64,000 nt of DNA. Source: Ornithinibacillus gellani (GTDB taxonomy: Bacteria > Bacillota > Bacilli > Bacillales > Amphibacillaceae). The notes under the pieces were generated by a model, which saw only the letters and a list, made by a program, of their open reading frames with translations, was not told where the DNA came from and searched no databases. This document shows, piece by piece, positions 38,076 through 46,768 of the stretch. Within the stretch, counting starts at the first letter, position 1, and the number at the start of each line of letters is the position of its first letter. Location: the NCBI RefSeq assembly GCF_003730295.1, contig NZ_QTSZ01000051.1, positions 124,001 through 188,000 of the forward strand, read 5' to 3'. The translations under genes were made by a program, and so were the position numbers.

Positions 38076-39131
38076 ATGGGGATATTGAAAAAAATGACAT
38101 GCACACAAGAAAGCACATACAATGGCTGGCAGCAATTCACCCTGGAAAATGATCAAGGAATGGTCGTTCAGTTTCTGGATTATGGCGGGATTATTACTTC
38201 GATTCAAGTTCCGGATCGAAATGGTAAGCTGGAAAATGTCGTCCTTGGCTTTGAACAAGTAAGTGACTACAGCCATAACACCAATTATTTAGGGGCGCTC
38301 GTTGGTCCCGTTGCCGGCAGAATTGCTCAAGCTGCCTTTGAAATAAATGGCCAAACGTATTCATTGGAAAAAAACGAAGCGAACCATCATTTACATGGTG
38401 GATCAAATGGCTTTCATCAGGTTATTTGGCAGGCAGCGCCGTTTGAAACAGCCCAAACGGTTGGCGTACGCCTAACCCATCGCCATCCTGCCGGGCTTGA
38501 TGGACATCCAGGCAATTTGGATGTAGCTGTTACGTATACATTGGATCAAAACAATGCTTTTACCATAACGTATGAGGCGGTTTCCGACCAGGATACCGTC
38601 GTGGCACTGACCAATCATAGCTATTTTAATCTATCCGGCAACCTTCAAGATACTGTTCATCAGCATCAGGTTACGATAAACAGTGAAAAATTCATTGAGC
38701 TCGACGCTGATTTGATTCCAACTGGTCAGGTACTCCCTGTTGCTGGAACGCCGTTTGATTTCCAGCAGGGACATTACCTCGCGGATGGCATTGCTGCAGC
38801 GCACGAGCAAAACGTGACGGTCGGCAATGGCTATGATCATTATTTCTTGTTCCGTGACCCTGCTTTTCAAGCGCAAGTGCTGGTCACGGAGAAGCAAAGT
38901 GGAAGAACGATGACGATTGAAACGAATCAGCCGGGCATGGTTATGTATACGGCAAATGCGTTGACAGAAGGAATGCCGCTTGCAGGTGGCACTTCCAAAA
39001 ATTACTTAGGTGTATGCTTTGAAACACAAGCATCCCCTGCTTCCCTCGAGCTGGATACCATCCCTTCTGTGAAGCTCGCAGCCGGGGAACGCTATGAGAA
39101 GAAGACTGTGTTTACATTCGGCAATTTATAG
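38076..39131 (+). CDS. galM: Galactose mutarotase (aldose 1-epimerase)
   Basis: 351 residues. Family motifs: NLVG-like NYLGALVGPVAGRIAQAAFE near 70, NHHLHGGSNGFHQVIW near 103, VALTNHSYFNLSGN near 178 and NGYDHYFLF near 249. Interconverts alpha- and beta-galactose, feeding galactokinase. The ATG at 38076 has AGGTG upstream; an in-frame ATG at 38094 is possible. Last gene of the operon, followed by a strong terminator. Confidence 0.94.
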   Translation: MGILKKMTCTQESTYNGWQQFTLENDQGMVVQFLDYGGIITSIQVPDRNGKLENVVLGFEQVSDYSHNTNYLGALVGPVAGRIAQAAFEINGQTYSLEKNEANHHLHGGSNGFHQVIWQAAPFETAQTVGVRLTHRHPAGLDGHPGNLDVAVTYTLDQNNAFTITYEAVSDQDTVVALTNHSYFNLSGNLQDTVHQHQVTINSEKFIELDADLIPTGQVLPVAGTPFDFQQGHYLADGIAAAHEQNVTVGNGYDHYFLFRDPAFQAQVLVTEKQSGRTMTIETNQPGMVMYTANALTEGMPLAGGTSKNYLGVCFETQASPASLELDTIPSVKLAAGERYEKKTVFTFGNL

Positions 39132-39147
39132 AGGTAAATATACAAAT

Positions 39148-39196
39148 AAAAAACTGGCAGATAATCGATTGCATGTCGATTCGCTGCCAGTTTTTT
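39148..39196. terminator. Bidirectional terminator of the gal operon
   Basis: AAAAAACTGGCAG ... CTGCCAGTTTTTT with a 23-base loop that itself contains the pairs ATCGAT/CGAT. It serves galM and the convergent acetyltransferase gene. Confidence 0.9.
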
Positions 39197-39198
39197 GG

Positions 39199-39657
39199 TT
39201 ATAGCTTTAATTTCAAACCTTCATGTGTCGCTTGAAAGCCAAATGTACGATAGAACGGTAACGCGGTATCCGCGCGCTGTTTGTCCATCGTCAGCTGCAC
39301 CAAATGACAGCCCCTTGCCTTCGCACGCTCCACCGCAGCCTTGATTAAGATGCTGCCAACGCCTTTACCACGCATCGATGCTTTTGCCCGCACCCCTTCG
39401 ATGCTCGCGCGCCAACCGCCTTGATGGGTAAGGAATGGTGTGAACGTGATTTGCAAAACACCAACTACTTCCTCTCCCTGACAAGCAATCAGCAATTCAT
39501 TGTTCGGATCCGCATCAATTGCCTGAAATGCCCGCTTATAGCTATCAGGCAGCGGATTCTCATAACGCTCCCGTGTTTTCCCAAGCACATCTTCCGCCAA
39601 TAATGCCACCATTTGCGTCAGCTCTGCCGCCGTCGCCGTTCTTACTAAAATATCCAT
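39199..39657 (-). CDS. GNAT family N-acetyltransferase
   Basis: 152 residues from ATG 39657, which has GGAGGGG six bases upstream (the ATG at 39663 is too close to it). The acetyl-CoA site is RAKASMRGKGVGSILIKAAV near 93, followed by LVQLTMDKQRADTALPFYRT and FGFQATHEG. The substrate cannot be predicted. It is a single gene between the gal operon and the broken kinase. Confidence 0.88.
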   Translation of the reverse strand: MDILVRTATAAELTQMVALLAEDVLGKTRERYENPLPDSYKRAFQAIDADPNNELLIACQGEEVVGVLQITFTPFLTHQGGWRASIEGVRAKASMRGKGVGSILIKAAVERAKARGCHLVQLTMDKQRADTALPFYRTFGFQATHEGLKLKL

Positions 39658-39874
39658 ATGCATCCCCTCCTCCTACTGATAAGTGTAGCAGAAGGACATG
39701 TATGGTAGAGATACCGCTTTGTTATCCCTAGCGATTGGTTTTGCTGATACCTGAGATCAATCGGCATGACTATTTTGGGATTCGTTTTTCTGGCCTGGTA
39801 TACTTTGTCTCGTAGCCTGTTCTTTGGGTTGGTATTTTCCTAACTAGTGGCAATGACGCGTTTTGCCTGGCGGT

Positions 39875-40405
39875 TCACTTTGTCGGATGAACGCTTTCCA
39901 GATAATTGCAGATGGCGCGTTGACCTTTTAACAGCACGACTTTATTATTCGGATGCAGCTTTTCGAATTCACGCAATCGCTCCCGCATGCGTGATTTTCG
40001 TCGGCGATAGGTGGTCCAAATAAATTTCGTAAATGCCCAATCCAATTTTTCCGGGCAGCCCGGCGCCATGTCTGGACGCGTTTTGCCATGTGATCGAATT
40101 CTTCTTTTGATTACACGAAAATAGCATACAAGAAGAGGTAGTTCCAAATAGATGATCGTATCCGCCTAATCACGGCGCGGTTCATACGTACCTGTATAAT
40201 TTCCCTCCATGATCCAGCGCTGATGCTCGTTCATAAAATCAAGCTGCTTCTGGGCAAAATCTTCCATTGGAGCCTGGACCCAGCCCGGCAACCAAAATAA
40301 TCGATCCAAATGACAAACTTCCAATTGCAGCCGCTCCCCCAGCTGTCTGGCAAACGTCGACTTTCCAACACCTGCTGAAACTCCCAAAATCAAAATCCGC
40401 TCCAT
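39875..40405 (-). pseudogene. Topology-modulation/FlaR-like P-loop kinase with in-frame amber stop
   Basis: Two open pieces in the same frame form one normal 176-codon protein, broken only by TAG at 40166-40168. Piece 1: RILILGVSAGVGKSTFARQL (Walker A), HLDRLFWLPGW, WIMEGNYTGTYEPRRD. After the stop: ADTIIYLELPLLVCYFRVIK, then HGKTRPDMAPGCPEKLDW. The whole matches small adenylate-kinase-like proteins annotated as DNA topology modulation proteins. A single base change (for example CAG or AAG to TAG) explains it. Unless the stop is read through or is a sequencing error, the gene is dead. Confidence 0.88.
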
Positions 40406-40427
40406 GAAATCCCCCCTCGTAACTGTT

Positions 40428-41182
40428 GAAATCAGCGTACGCCAATTTCTTTCGTATGATTGATATGGAAAAGAATCGGTTCTTCGATTCCATCCGTTAC
40501 TACATAATGATGTGGAAATCGGCAGCGGCTGATTTCATCCAAATGCCTGATGGTATTTATGAGGTATTCATGATGTGCGTGTTACAGTAGTTATGTGAGA
40601 TGTTAGCGATGATGTGTAAATGCCGACACAGGATGAGGCAATTTTCTGGCTTAGGTATGTGGTTTTTATCTTTGGATAGGATAAAAAAAATCGGCAGTGG
40701 CCAAGATTTCTTCTTATTTTTATTTGAGCACCTGTTGAGTTGGTGCTCGACTTTCGGCGTTCGGTGCTCGACTTCTAGCGCTTGGTGCGCGACTTTCGGC
40801 GTTTGGTGCTCGACTTCTGGCGCTTGGTGCGCGACTTTCGGCGTTCGGTGCTCGACTTCTACCGCTTGGTGCGCGACTTTTACCGCTTGGTGCTCGACTT
40901 CCTGCGTTTGGTGCGCGACTTTCGGCGTTTGGTGCTCGACTTCTGGCGCTTGGTGCGCGACTTCTGGCGTTCGGTGCTCGACTTCACTCGATCGGTGCGC
41001 GACTTCTACCATTCGGCGCTCGACTTCTACCGCTTGGTGCTCGACTTCCGGCGTTCGGTGCGCGAGTTATGCTGATTGGTGCTCGACTTCTACCGAGTGG
41101 CGTGCAACTTAAATGGAAAGGAATCGGAATACCGATTCCATCCTTCCCCTCCATGTTGTGGAAATCGGCAGCGGCTGATTTC
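40428..41182 (+). repeat. Repeat island 8: GCTCGACTT 21-mers with hairpins
   Basis: Class 2-like at 40428-40449, class 1-like at 40473-40491, class 2 at 40515-40536 and a worn class 2 at about 40687-40709. Then about 18 units of 21 bp at 40738-41110 whose cores alternate between GTGCTCGACTT and GTGCGCGACTT. Then class 1 at 41120-41139 and class 2 at 41161-41182. Frames open on both strands are artefacts. It abuts a truncated ROK gene. Confidence 0.92.
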
Positions 41183-41193
41183 TTCCTATGCTT

Positions 41194-41331
41194 CTATTGG
41201 TTTTGGAGCCAGAGGGTGGGCCTGATTGACTGATTTGTTGGAAGAACTAATTTTTCAACGATGACTCCATCTGCTGAAATGAGTGTCAGTGCTGTTTTTG
41301 TTCCACCAATATCTACGCCAAAAGCATACGT
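41194..41331 (-). pseudogene. N-terminal fragment of a ROK-family sugar kinase
   Basis: Reverse reading gives YAFGVDIGGTKTALTLISAD, then GVIVEKLVLPT, the ATP-binding start of ROK kinases/regulators (normally about 300 residues). Only 45 codons remain before a TAG. The codon placed seven bases after GGGAGG is ACG, apparently a mutated ATG. The break falls 11 bases from a class 2 hairpin of repeat island 8, which suggests the island's arrival or a deletion beside it removed the rest. Confidence 0.75.
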
Positions 41332-41429
41332 TTGGAAACCTCCCTATTCTATTCATAATCTTTTCTCCCTTTCTATTATACTTACTCCAACATAATTGAT
41401 TTTGCATCTCGCTAAAAACGCATAAAAGC

Positions 41430-41451
41430 ACCGATTGCTTATACAATCGGT
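41430..41451 (-). terminator. Hairpin after the PAP2 gene
   Basis: ACCGATTG-cttata-CAATCGGT, perfect 8-bp stem, followed on the reverse strand by GCTTTTATGCGTTTTT. It lies 28 bases beyond the PAP2 stop. Confidence 0.6.
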
Positions 41452-41479
41452 ACGATATGAAACGTTATATTGTCATAGA

Positions 41480-42160
41480 TTACAGACGAAATGCACGCTT
41501 TTTGCGGATGGCATTTGTCTTCATAATGACGCGTTGCTTGGCCAGCCGCATATTGTGGACATTGGACAGAACGCGAATCGTGCTATAGCTCATGGATACA
41601 ATTAAGATGGAAGCAACAGCATCTACTACAACGTGCTGCTTCGTGAATACCGTTGATAGAATAATAAGTGTTCCCATTAACTGTACGAAACCGGCATGCA
41701 GCATATGTTTATCCTTAATATGAACGGAAGCAAGCATAATCGCATAGGTTGTCAGCACATGGATACTTGGGAAGCAGTTGAACGGTTCATCATGATTATA
41801 AATAAATTGCACCATGGAAACAAATATGCCATCTCCCTGAAGTGCTGGGCGAACAACGGTAGATTGGAAGAAATAGTAACAGGTAAAGCAAATGACCTCG
41901 CCAATAACAATCGTAATCAGCGTGTGCTTATATACCTTTAAATCCTTCCACCAAAAATAGACAAGATATCCTAAAATATACACATACCAGAAGAGATATG
42001 GGACTGCGAAAATAGGTAGTAATGGAATGCGGTCATCGATGACACTTCCAAGCTGCAGCACAGAACCATTATGCACATTCAGTAAGGCATACGAAAGTCC
42101 CAGTACTGGGAAAACCAATAACCAAAGCAAGTGAATCCATCTATTTTTTATCTGGTTCAT
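41480..42160 (-). CDS. PAP2-superfamily membrane phosphatase
   Basis: 226 residues from ATG 42160 (GAGGAGA upstream); the frame extends further but without a start site of quality. Six membrane segments. Catalytic pieces: VVRPALQGDG, FNCFPSIHVLTTYAIM (P-S-x-H) and FTKQHVVVDAVAS (H-x3-D). PAP2 enzymes remove phosphate from lipid phosphates; inositol-phosphoryl transferase-like members look similar. Substrate unknown. Divergent from the acetyltransferase gene. Confidence 0.85.
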   Translation of the reverse strand: MNQIKNRWIHLLWLLVFPVLGLSYALLNVHNGSVLQLGSVIDDRIPLLPIFAVPYLFWYVYILGYLVYFWWKDLKVYKHTLITIVIGEVICFTCYYFFQSTVVRPALQGDGIFVSMVQFIYNHDEPFNCFPSIHVLTTYAIMLASVHIKDKHMLHAGFVQLMGTLIILSTVFTKQHVVVDAVASILIVSMSYSTIRVLSNVHNMRLAKQRVIMKTNAIRKKRAFRL

Positions 42161-42503
42161 TATTTCTGTTCTCCTCAATATATACAAGCATGACAAGTCA
42201 ATTGTTCCATTGGCTTTATCAAACATCGTCCATGTATACGTTGTAATTTTCGAAACCTCAGAACAATTGCTGACGTATATGTTAGTACATACCCGCTCCA
42301 CTTGTACTGAAACTTTTGTCCTAAGAAAATAATTATAAACTGTTGCAGGCCCTTTCACAATAGATTTTATCAACTTTTTATTAAAAAAGCTTAACTTTCC
42401 GAAAATAATTACTAAATTGATGGATTTCAATCGACAACCTCTGGCAGGGGCAACTTTTTTCATATATGCTAGAAATACGAACAGGACAAAAGGAGTTGAT
42501 TCC
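42161..42503. other. Intergenic region between PAP2 and acetyltransferase genes
   Basis: 343 bases between divergent genes. It must hold both promoters, but I could not fix -35/-10 pairs with good spacing. No repeat-island parts, hairpins or small genes seen. Confidence 0.4.
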
Positions 42504-42998
42504 TTGTTGTTAACCGAGCGCTGTAGGCTCTGTAAACCACGACTCGCTGATTACGAACAAATTCGATTATTATTTCAAGATGAAATGGTTCGTGCTTATT
42601 TGGGCGGGCCACGACATGATCAGACCATCCAAGCGATTTTTTCCGATATGCTGGTAGCAAAACCACCTACTCACCATTGGCTCATTTTTCACGTGGAGCA
42701 AGATCAATTTATGGGGCTTGTATCCTTGAATCCGCATCATGATGGTGCACAGATAGAAGTTTCCTATCAATTTTTGCCACATTGGTGGGGAGCTGGCTAT
42801 GCAAGCGAAGTGGTTGCTTTTATTTGTGCGTATGCACGAACCATACTTGGTGAAAGTAAAATACTTGCTGAAACACAAATCGCCAATACCCGCTCTTGCC
42901 AGCTATTGGAAAGAATAGGCATGCGGCCGGAATATCAAGTAGAGCGATTCGGTGCCAAACAAATTGTTTATGCTTTGGAGGCTACATGTGATGAATGA
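42504..42998 (+). CDS. GNAT acetyltransferase, RimJ-like
   Basis: 164 residues from TTG 42504 (AAAGGAG nine bases upstream). Begins LLTERCRLCKPRLADYEQIR, the usual entry of RimJ/RimL-type enzymes, and has the acetyl-CoA region PHWWGAGYASEVVAFICAYA near 88 and ANTRSCQLLERIGM near 128. Likely acetylates a protein N-terminus or small amine; unknown. Overlaps the next gene by eight bases. Confidence 0.86.
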   Translation: MLLTERCRLCKPRLADYEQIRLLFQDEMVRAYLGGPRHDQTIQAIFSDMLVAKPPTHHWLIFHVEQDQFMGLVSLNPHHDGAQIEVSYQFLPHWWGAGYASEVVAFICAYARTILGESKILAETQIANTRSCQLLERIGMRPEYQVERFGAKQIVYALEATCDE

Positions 42999-43341
42999 AT
43001 TAACAATTTTGATGCTTATTATTCTTCTTTTAGAACTATGTCTGCGCAAAATACTTTTTGGTCATGTCAAATCTAACATTCTAAATACAAAAGCAAAACA
43101 ACTCTTCATCCGATGGAGTATCATTCTAGCGATGGCGTCGTTGATCGTCGTTATGTTTTTATACGAAGGGCCTGAAAGTGAAACAGCATTATATTGGTTT
43201 TGGTTCGTTTTCTTTGGGATACTGTATGGGTCTAAATTCATTTTTGAAAGAATATATAATCGTGCAGCCAAGGAATATCGATTGGAATTTATATTAATGC
43301 TGTTTTCAACTGGCATGATATATGCCGTATTATTGGGGTAA
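42991..43341 (+). CDS. Small membrane protein, resembles DUF4181
   Basis: 116 residues, four membrane helices, beginning MNELTILMLIILLLELCLRK. ATG 42991 follows GGAGG inside the end of the acetyltransferase gene, so the two are coupled. The layout (helix, LRK, loop, three helices) resembles the Bacillus DUF4181 family; function unknown. A perfect hairpin follows. Confidence 0.7.
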   Translation: MNELTILMLIILLLELCLRKILFGHVKSNILNTKAKQLFIRWSIILAMASLIVVMFLYEGPESETALYWFWFVFFGILYGSKFIFERIYNRAAKEYRLEFILMLFSTGMIYAVLLG

Positions 43342-43380
43342 GCGGGCAGCTACGTCATGCCAATACATACGCCCATAACA

Positions 43381-43414
43381 AAGATGCAGGCTGAAATGGG
43401 TCAGCCTGCATCTT
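43381..43414. terminator. Strong hairpin between convergent genes
   Basis: AAGATGCAGGCTGA-aatggg-TCAGCCTGCATCTT, a perfect 14-bp stem. There is no long T-run on either side, but its position between convergent ends supports termination. Confidence 0.7.
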
Positions 43415-43457
43415 GATGTTTCAGCATAAATATTTCCACGTTAACAATCGCTTTTCC

Positions 43458-44279
43458 CTATCCTTTTACAGAGCCGGCGAGCAGTCCACGGACGAAGTAT
43501 TTTCCGAGAAAAATGTAGACGAGCAATGTTGGCAGGGCTGCTAGCAAGGCGCCGGCCATTTGTACGTTCCATTGCACGATTTGACTGCCGGAAAGATTTT
43601 GCAGGGCGACCATGACTGGTTGTTTATCAGATGTCGTGATGGTGACCGCGAATAGGAATTCATTCCAAATATTCGTAAACTGCCAGATGGCGACTACGAC
43701 AAACCCGGTAATCGACAGCGGAATAATTATATGGCGAAATACACCAAGAAAGCTGGCGCCATCTATTTTCGCAGATTCGATCATTTCATCTGGAATATTT
43801 GCGTAAAAATTACGGAACATGAGCGTTGTGATTGGCAAACCATATACGACATGGACAAGAATCAGTCCTGGTATGGTGTTGTACAAATCAATTGTCCGTA
43901 AAAATTGAATCATCGGGATTAGGATACTTTGATAGGGAATAAACATCCCGAATAAAATAACCGTAAAAATGAGATCCGAGCCTTTAAATTTCCATTTCGA
44001 CAATACATAGCCATTCATCGCACCGAGCAGTGCAGATAATAAGGTTGCCGGGACGACCAAATAAATGCTGTTCATCAAGTTGGGTGCCAAATTTTTAAAT
44101 GCATGGGCATATGAACTGAAATCAATCGCACTTGGCAAGGTCCACATGTCCGCTAGAGATACTTCGTCCAGCGGCTTCAAGCTTGTGACAATCATGACAT
44201 AGACCGGTGTTAAAAAGATGATGGCAAAGACAATCAAAATCAAGTATTTGATGAGCTTTCCAATATGAGATGCCGTCAT
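43458..44279 (-). CDS. CUT1 sugar ABC permease, MalG type
   Basis: 273 residues, six membrane helices. The permease loop is MIESAKIDGASFLGVFRHII near 170. Typical MalG/LacG-like protein of the CUT1 class. It is last in the sugar importer cluster and overlaps the other permease by four bases (ATGA). No ATP-binding subunit is present in the cluster, so a shared MsmX-type ATPase elsewhere is expected. Confidence 0.92.
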   Translation of the reverse strand: MTASHIGKLIKYLILIVFAIIFLTPVYVMIVTSLKPLDEVSLADMWTLPSAIDFSSYAHAFKNLAPNLMNSIYLVVPATLLSALLGAMNGYVLSKWKFKGSDLIFTVILFGMFIPYQSILIPMIQFLRTIDLYNTIPGLILVHVVYGLPITTLMFRNFYANIPDEMIESAKIDGASFLGVFRHIIIPLSITGFVVVAIWQFTNIWNEFLFAVTITTSDKQPVMVALQNLSGSQIVQWNVQMAGALLAALPTLLVYIFLGKYFVRGLLAGSVKG

Positions 44280-45217
44280 GAGTTGTCACCCTTTCTGCTG
44301 CTCCATAAATATGGCACAATGAAGACGGCCACAAGCAGGAGCATGATAATTGCAATTGCTGCTCCGTTCGCGTAGTAGTTCCCGCGGAAGGTTGTTTCAA
44401 ACATATATACACCAGGCACGTCGGTAACAAAATTCGCTCCTGACCCAGTCATCGCATAGATTAAATCAAATATTTTCAAGGAAATATGTGCCATGATAAT
44501 AACGACACTCATCGTAATCGGCATCAGCATCGGCAGAATGATTTTGCGATAGATTTGAAATTCACTTGCTCCATCCATCCGAGCTGCTTCACGCATGGAT
44601 TCATCAATTCCCCGCAAGCCAGCTAAATACATGGCAAGCGAAAATCCTGTCATTTGCCAGACTGCCGCAATTACGACGGCAATAATGGCGACGGGAAGCC
44701 CAAATTCAATGCTGCCCCATTGGAAGCCTCCGATAATATTCGTATCGGTATACCATTTCGGTGTAATTCCAAAAAACTTTAAAAAATGATTAAAGCCGGT
44801 AGATGGATTGAGCAGCCATTGCCACACAACTCCTGTCACAATAAAAGACAATGCCATCGGAAAAAGAAAAATATTACGGAAAATCGACTCTCCTTTTAAT
44901 TTTTGATCGATTAAAATGGAAAGTCCGAGCCCAAGTACAATGACAAGGGCAATAAATAACACAGTAAAAAATAATGTGTTTCGTAGGTCCGCCTGAAAAC
45001 GGAAGTCCTTAAACAAGTAAAGATAGTTTTTTAGTCCAGCAAATGAAAAATCAGGAACAATCGTATTATAATTGCTCAAGGATACATATCCTGTCCAACC
45101 GATAAATCCGTACACAAACACGAGGATTAAAATAAAGGATGGAATTAAGAAAGCAATTGCTGTCCAATGGTCACGGGATATTTTCTTTTTATTTTTTATT
45201 TGTATTTCCTTTGCCAT
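44276..45217 (-). CDS. CUT1 sugar ABC permease, MalF type
   Basis: 313 residues from ATG 45217 (GGAGG eight bases upstream; the longer frame to 45256 lacks a site). Six membrane helices, loop SMREAARMDGASEFQIYRKI near 210. Partner of the MalG-type permease. Probably takes up an oligosaccharide bound by the next protein upstream. Confidence 0.92.
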   Translation of the reverse strand: MAKEIQIKNKKKISRDHWTAIAFLIPSFILILVFVYGFIGWTGYVSLSNYNTIVPDFSFAGLKNYLYLFKDFRFQADLRNTLFFTVLFIALVIVLGLGLSILIDQKLKGESIFRNIFLFPMALSFIVTGVVWQWLLNPSTGFNHFLKFFGITPKWYTDTNIIGGFQWGSIEFGLPVAIIAVVIAAVWQMTGFSLAMYLAGLRGIDESMREAARMDGASEFQIYRKIILPMLMPITMSVVIIMAHISLKIFDLIYAMTGSGANFVTDVPGVYMFETTFRGNYYANGAAIAIIMLLLVAVFIVPYLWSSRKGDNS

Positions 45218-45302
45218 CTGTACATCCTCCTTCGATAGAGGTTCACCTTTCTCCAATACAAAGGGCCGCCAAGCTTTGGCAGCCCCGAACCTTTCTACCT
45301 GC

Positions 45303-46589
45303 TTACATATCTGGCGCCGCGTTTTGTAGTGCTTGAATAAAGTTGTCTACATTACGCTGGGTGACGAAAATATTGACCGCTTGGTTTGCCTTCGTGAGAA
45401 AACCTTCCGATGCGGCTGAACCATGTGCAAGACTTGGATATAAACGTGATTCCTTAAAGTCTTCGATGGTATCCTTGCCATAGTCGTTGTACTTGGATGG
45501 GTCTGCATCGACACGTGCCGGGATGGAGCCCTTCAGTGGGTTAAACGCATCCTGCCCTTCTACAGAACCGAGCACTGTTAAGAATTTCTTTACATCATCC
45601 ACATTGTCGACACCTTTTGGTAAGCCAAACGTATCGGTGATGACACCGAAGTCACCCTCTGTACCAGGGAAAGTGAAATAGCCATAATCGACATTGGTTT
45701 CCAAATCAAGATCATTGACGAAATAGCCTACTGCCCAGTCTCCCATATTAATCATGGCAGCATCCCCACTTGCTACAAGCTGAGCCGAGTCCTGCCAGTT
45801 ACGGGAAGCATGATCCTCATTGATATAATCCAGCATTTTCCCAAAGGTTTCAGCCGCTTTCACTACACGTTCATCATCGAATGCGATGTCGCCTGCGAAT
45901 AGTTTGTTATAATCATCGACGCCAAGCTCTGCAGCCAATACGTTTTCAAAAATTTGTGTCGCTGTCCAGGATTCCTTATCCCCTAAAGCCAGAGGAGTAA
46001 TGCCAGCCTCCTGCAATTTATCTGCGGCCGCAAAGAACTCATCCATTGTCGTTGGTACGTCAATGCCGTTGTCTTCAAATACTTTTTTATTATAAAAAAT
46101 CGGATTACCACGGTGAATATTGACTGGCACAGAATAAATATTGCCATCATCACTTACTAAATCAATTAAGTCTTCCGGGAATTTATCCATCCAATCGTTC
46201 TCTTCATACAAATCATTGAGCGGCTCCATTTTATCTGCTGCCACCCAGCTTTTGTTCAATTCTTCCCCGCCATGCACCTGGAACGTGGATGGTGGGTCAT
46301 TTCCTTGCATACGCGTTGCCAGAACTGCCTTTGCATTGGTACCAGCACCACCAGCTACCGCCGCATTTTCTACTGAAATATCTGGATGTTCATCTTCAAA
46401 TAAGTCTATTAATGCGAGTAAGCCATCCTCTTCCCCTGCACCTGTCCACCAGCTAAAAATTTCTACCTGCCCACTTGCCTGACCGCCTTTATCCTTTTTA
46501 TCTCCATCCGATTTTTCTCCGGAATTGGAACAAGCCGCCACTACAAGCATGAGTGCTAATAATGCCATCAGTCCATATATTTTTTTCAA
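45303..46589 (-). CDS. CUT1 sugar-binding lipoprotein
   Basis: About 428 residues from TTG 46589 (AAGGGGG eight bases upstream). Lipobox VAAC. The mature protein (QVEIFSWWTGAGEEDGLLAL, TFQVHGGEELNKSWVAADKM, NPIFYNKKVFEDNGIDVPTT) is a family 1 extracellular solute-binding protein. It is the first importer gene, downstream of the sensor-kinase-regulator trio. A cre box and a -10 lie just upstream. Sugar unknown; the gene's neighbourhood suggests galacto- or GalNAc-oligosaccharides. Confidence 0.9.
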   Translation of the reverse strand: MKKIYGLMALLALMLVVAACSNSGEKSDGDKKDKGGQASGQVEIFSWWTGAGEEDGLLALIDLFEDEHPDISVENAAVAGGAGTNAKAVLATRMQGNDPPSTFQVHGGEELNKSWVAADKMEPLNDLYEENDWMDKFPEDLIDLVSDDGNIYSVPVNIHRGNPIFYNKKVFEDNGIDVPTTMDEFFAAADKLQEAGITPLALGDKESWTATQIFENVLAAELGVDDYNKLFAGDIAFDDERVVKAAETFGKMLDYINEDHASRNWQDSAQLVASGDAAMINMGDWAVGYFVNDLDLETNVDYGYFTFPGTEGDFGVITDTFGLPKGVDNVDDVKKFLTVLGSVEGQDAFNPLKGSIPARVDADPSKYNDYGKDTIEDFKESRLYPSLAHGSAASEGFLTKANQAVNIFVTQRNVDNFIQALQNAAPDM

Positions 46590-46611
46590 AACAGGAACCC
46601 CCTTCAAGTAT

Positions 46612-46637
46612 TGATAACGCTTTCAGTCTCTATTATA
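46612..46637 (-). promoter_or_regulatory. cre box and -10 of the CUT1 importer operon
   Basis: Reverse strand: TATAAT (46637-46632) then TGAAAGCGTTATCA (46625-46612), a full match to the CcpA consensus TGWAANCGNTNWCA lying at the start of transcription. No good -35 is present, which fits activation by the AraC-type regulator encoded next door. Confidence 0.75.
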
Positions 46638-46768
46638 AAAAATATCTCCCGCAAACCGCGTCTTCTTTTTCTGTACTTTTTACTGTTTTTCTTCACTATT
46701 TAAAGATTCTGTACTTTCTGGCTATCAATATAAAACGGAACCGGAAATGCCGATTCCGTTTCTATTTA

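Noticed and set aside
41255-41446. A 63-codon reverse frame with many aromatic residues
   Set aside because: It is the wrong frame of the ROK fragment; the adjacent frame reads the VDIGGTKTAL motif.
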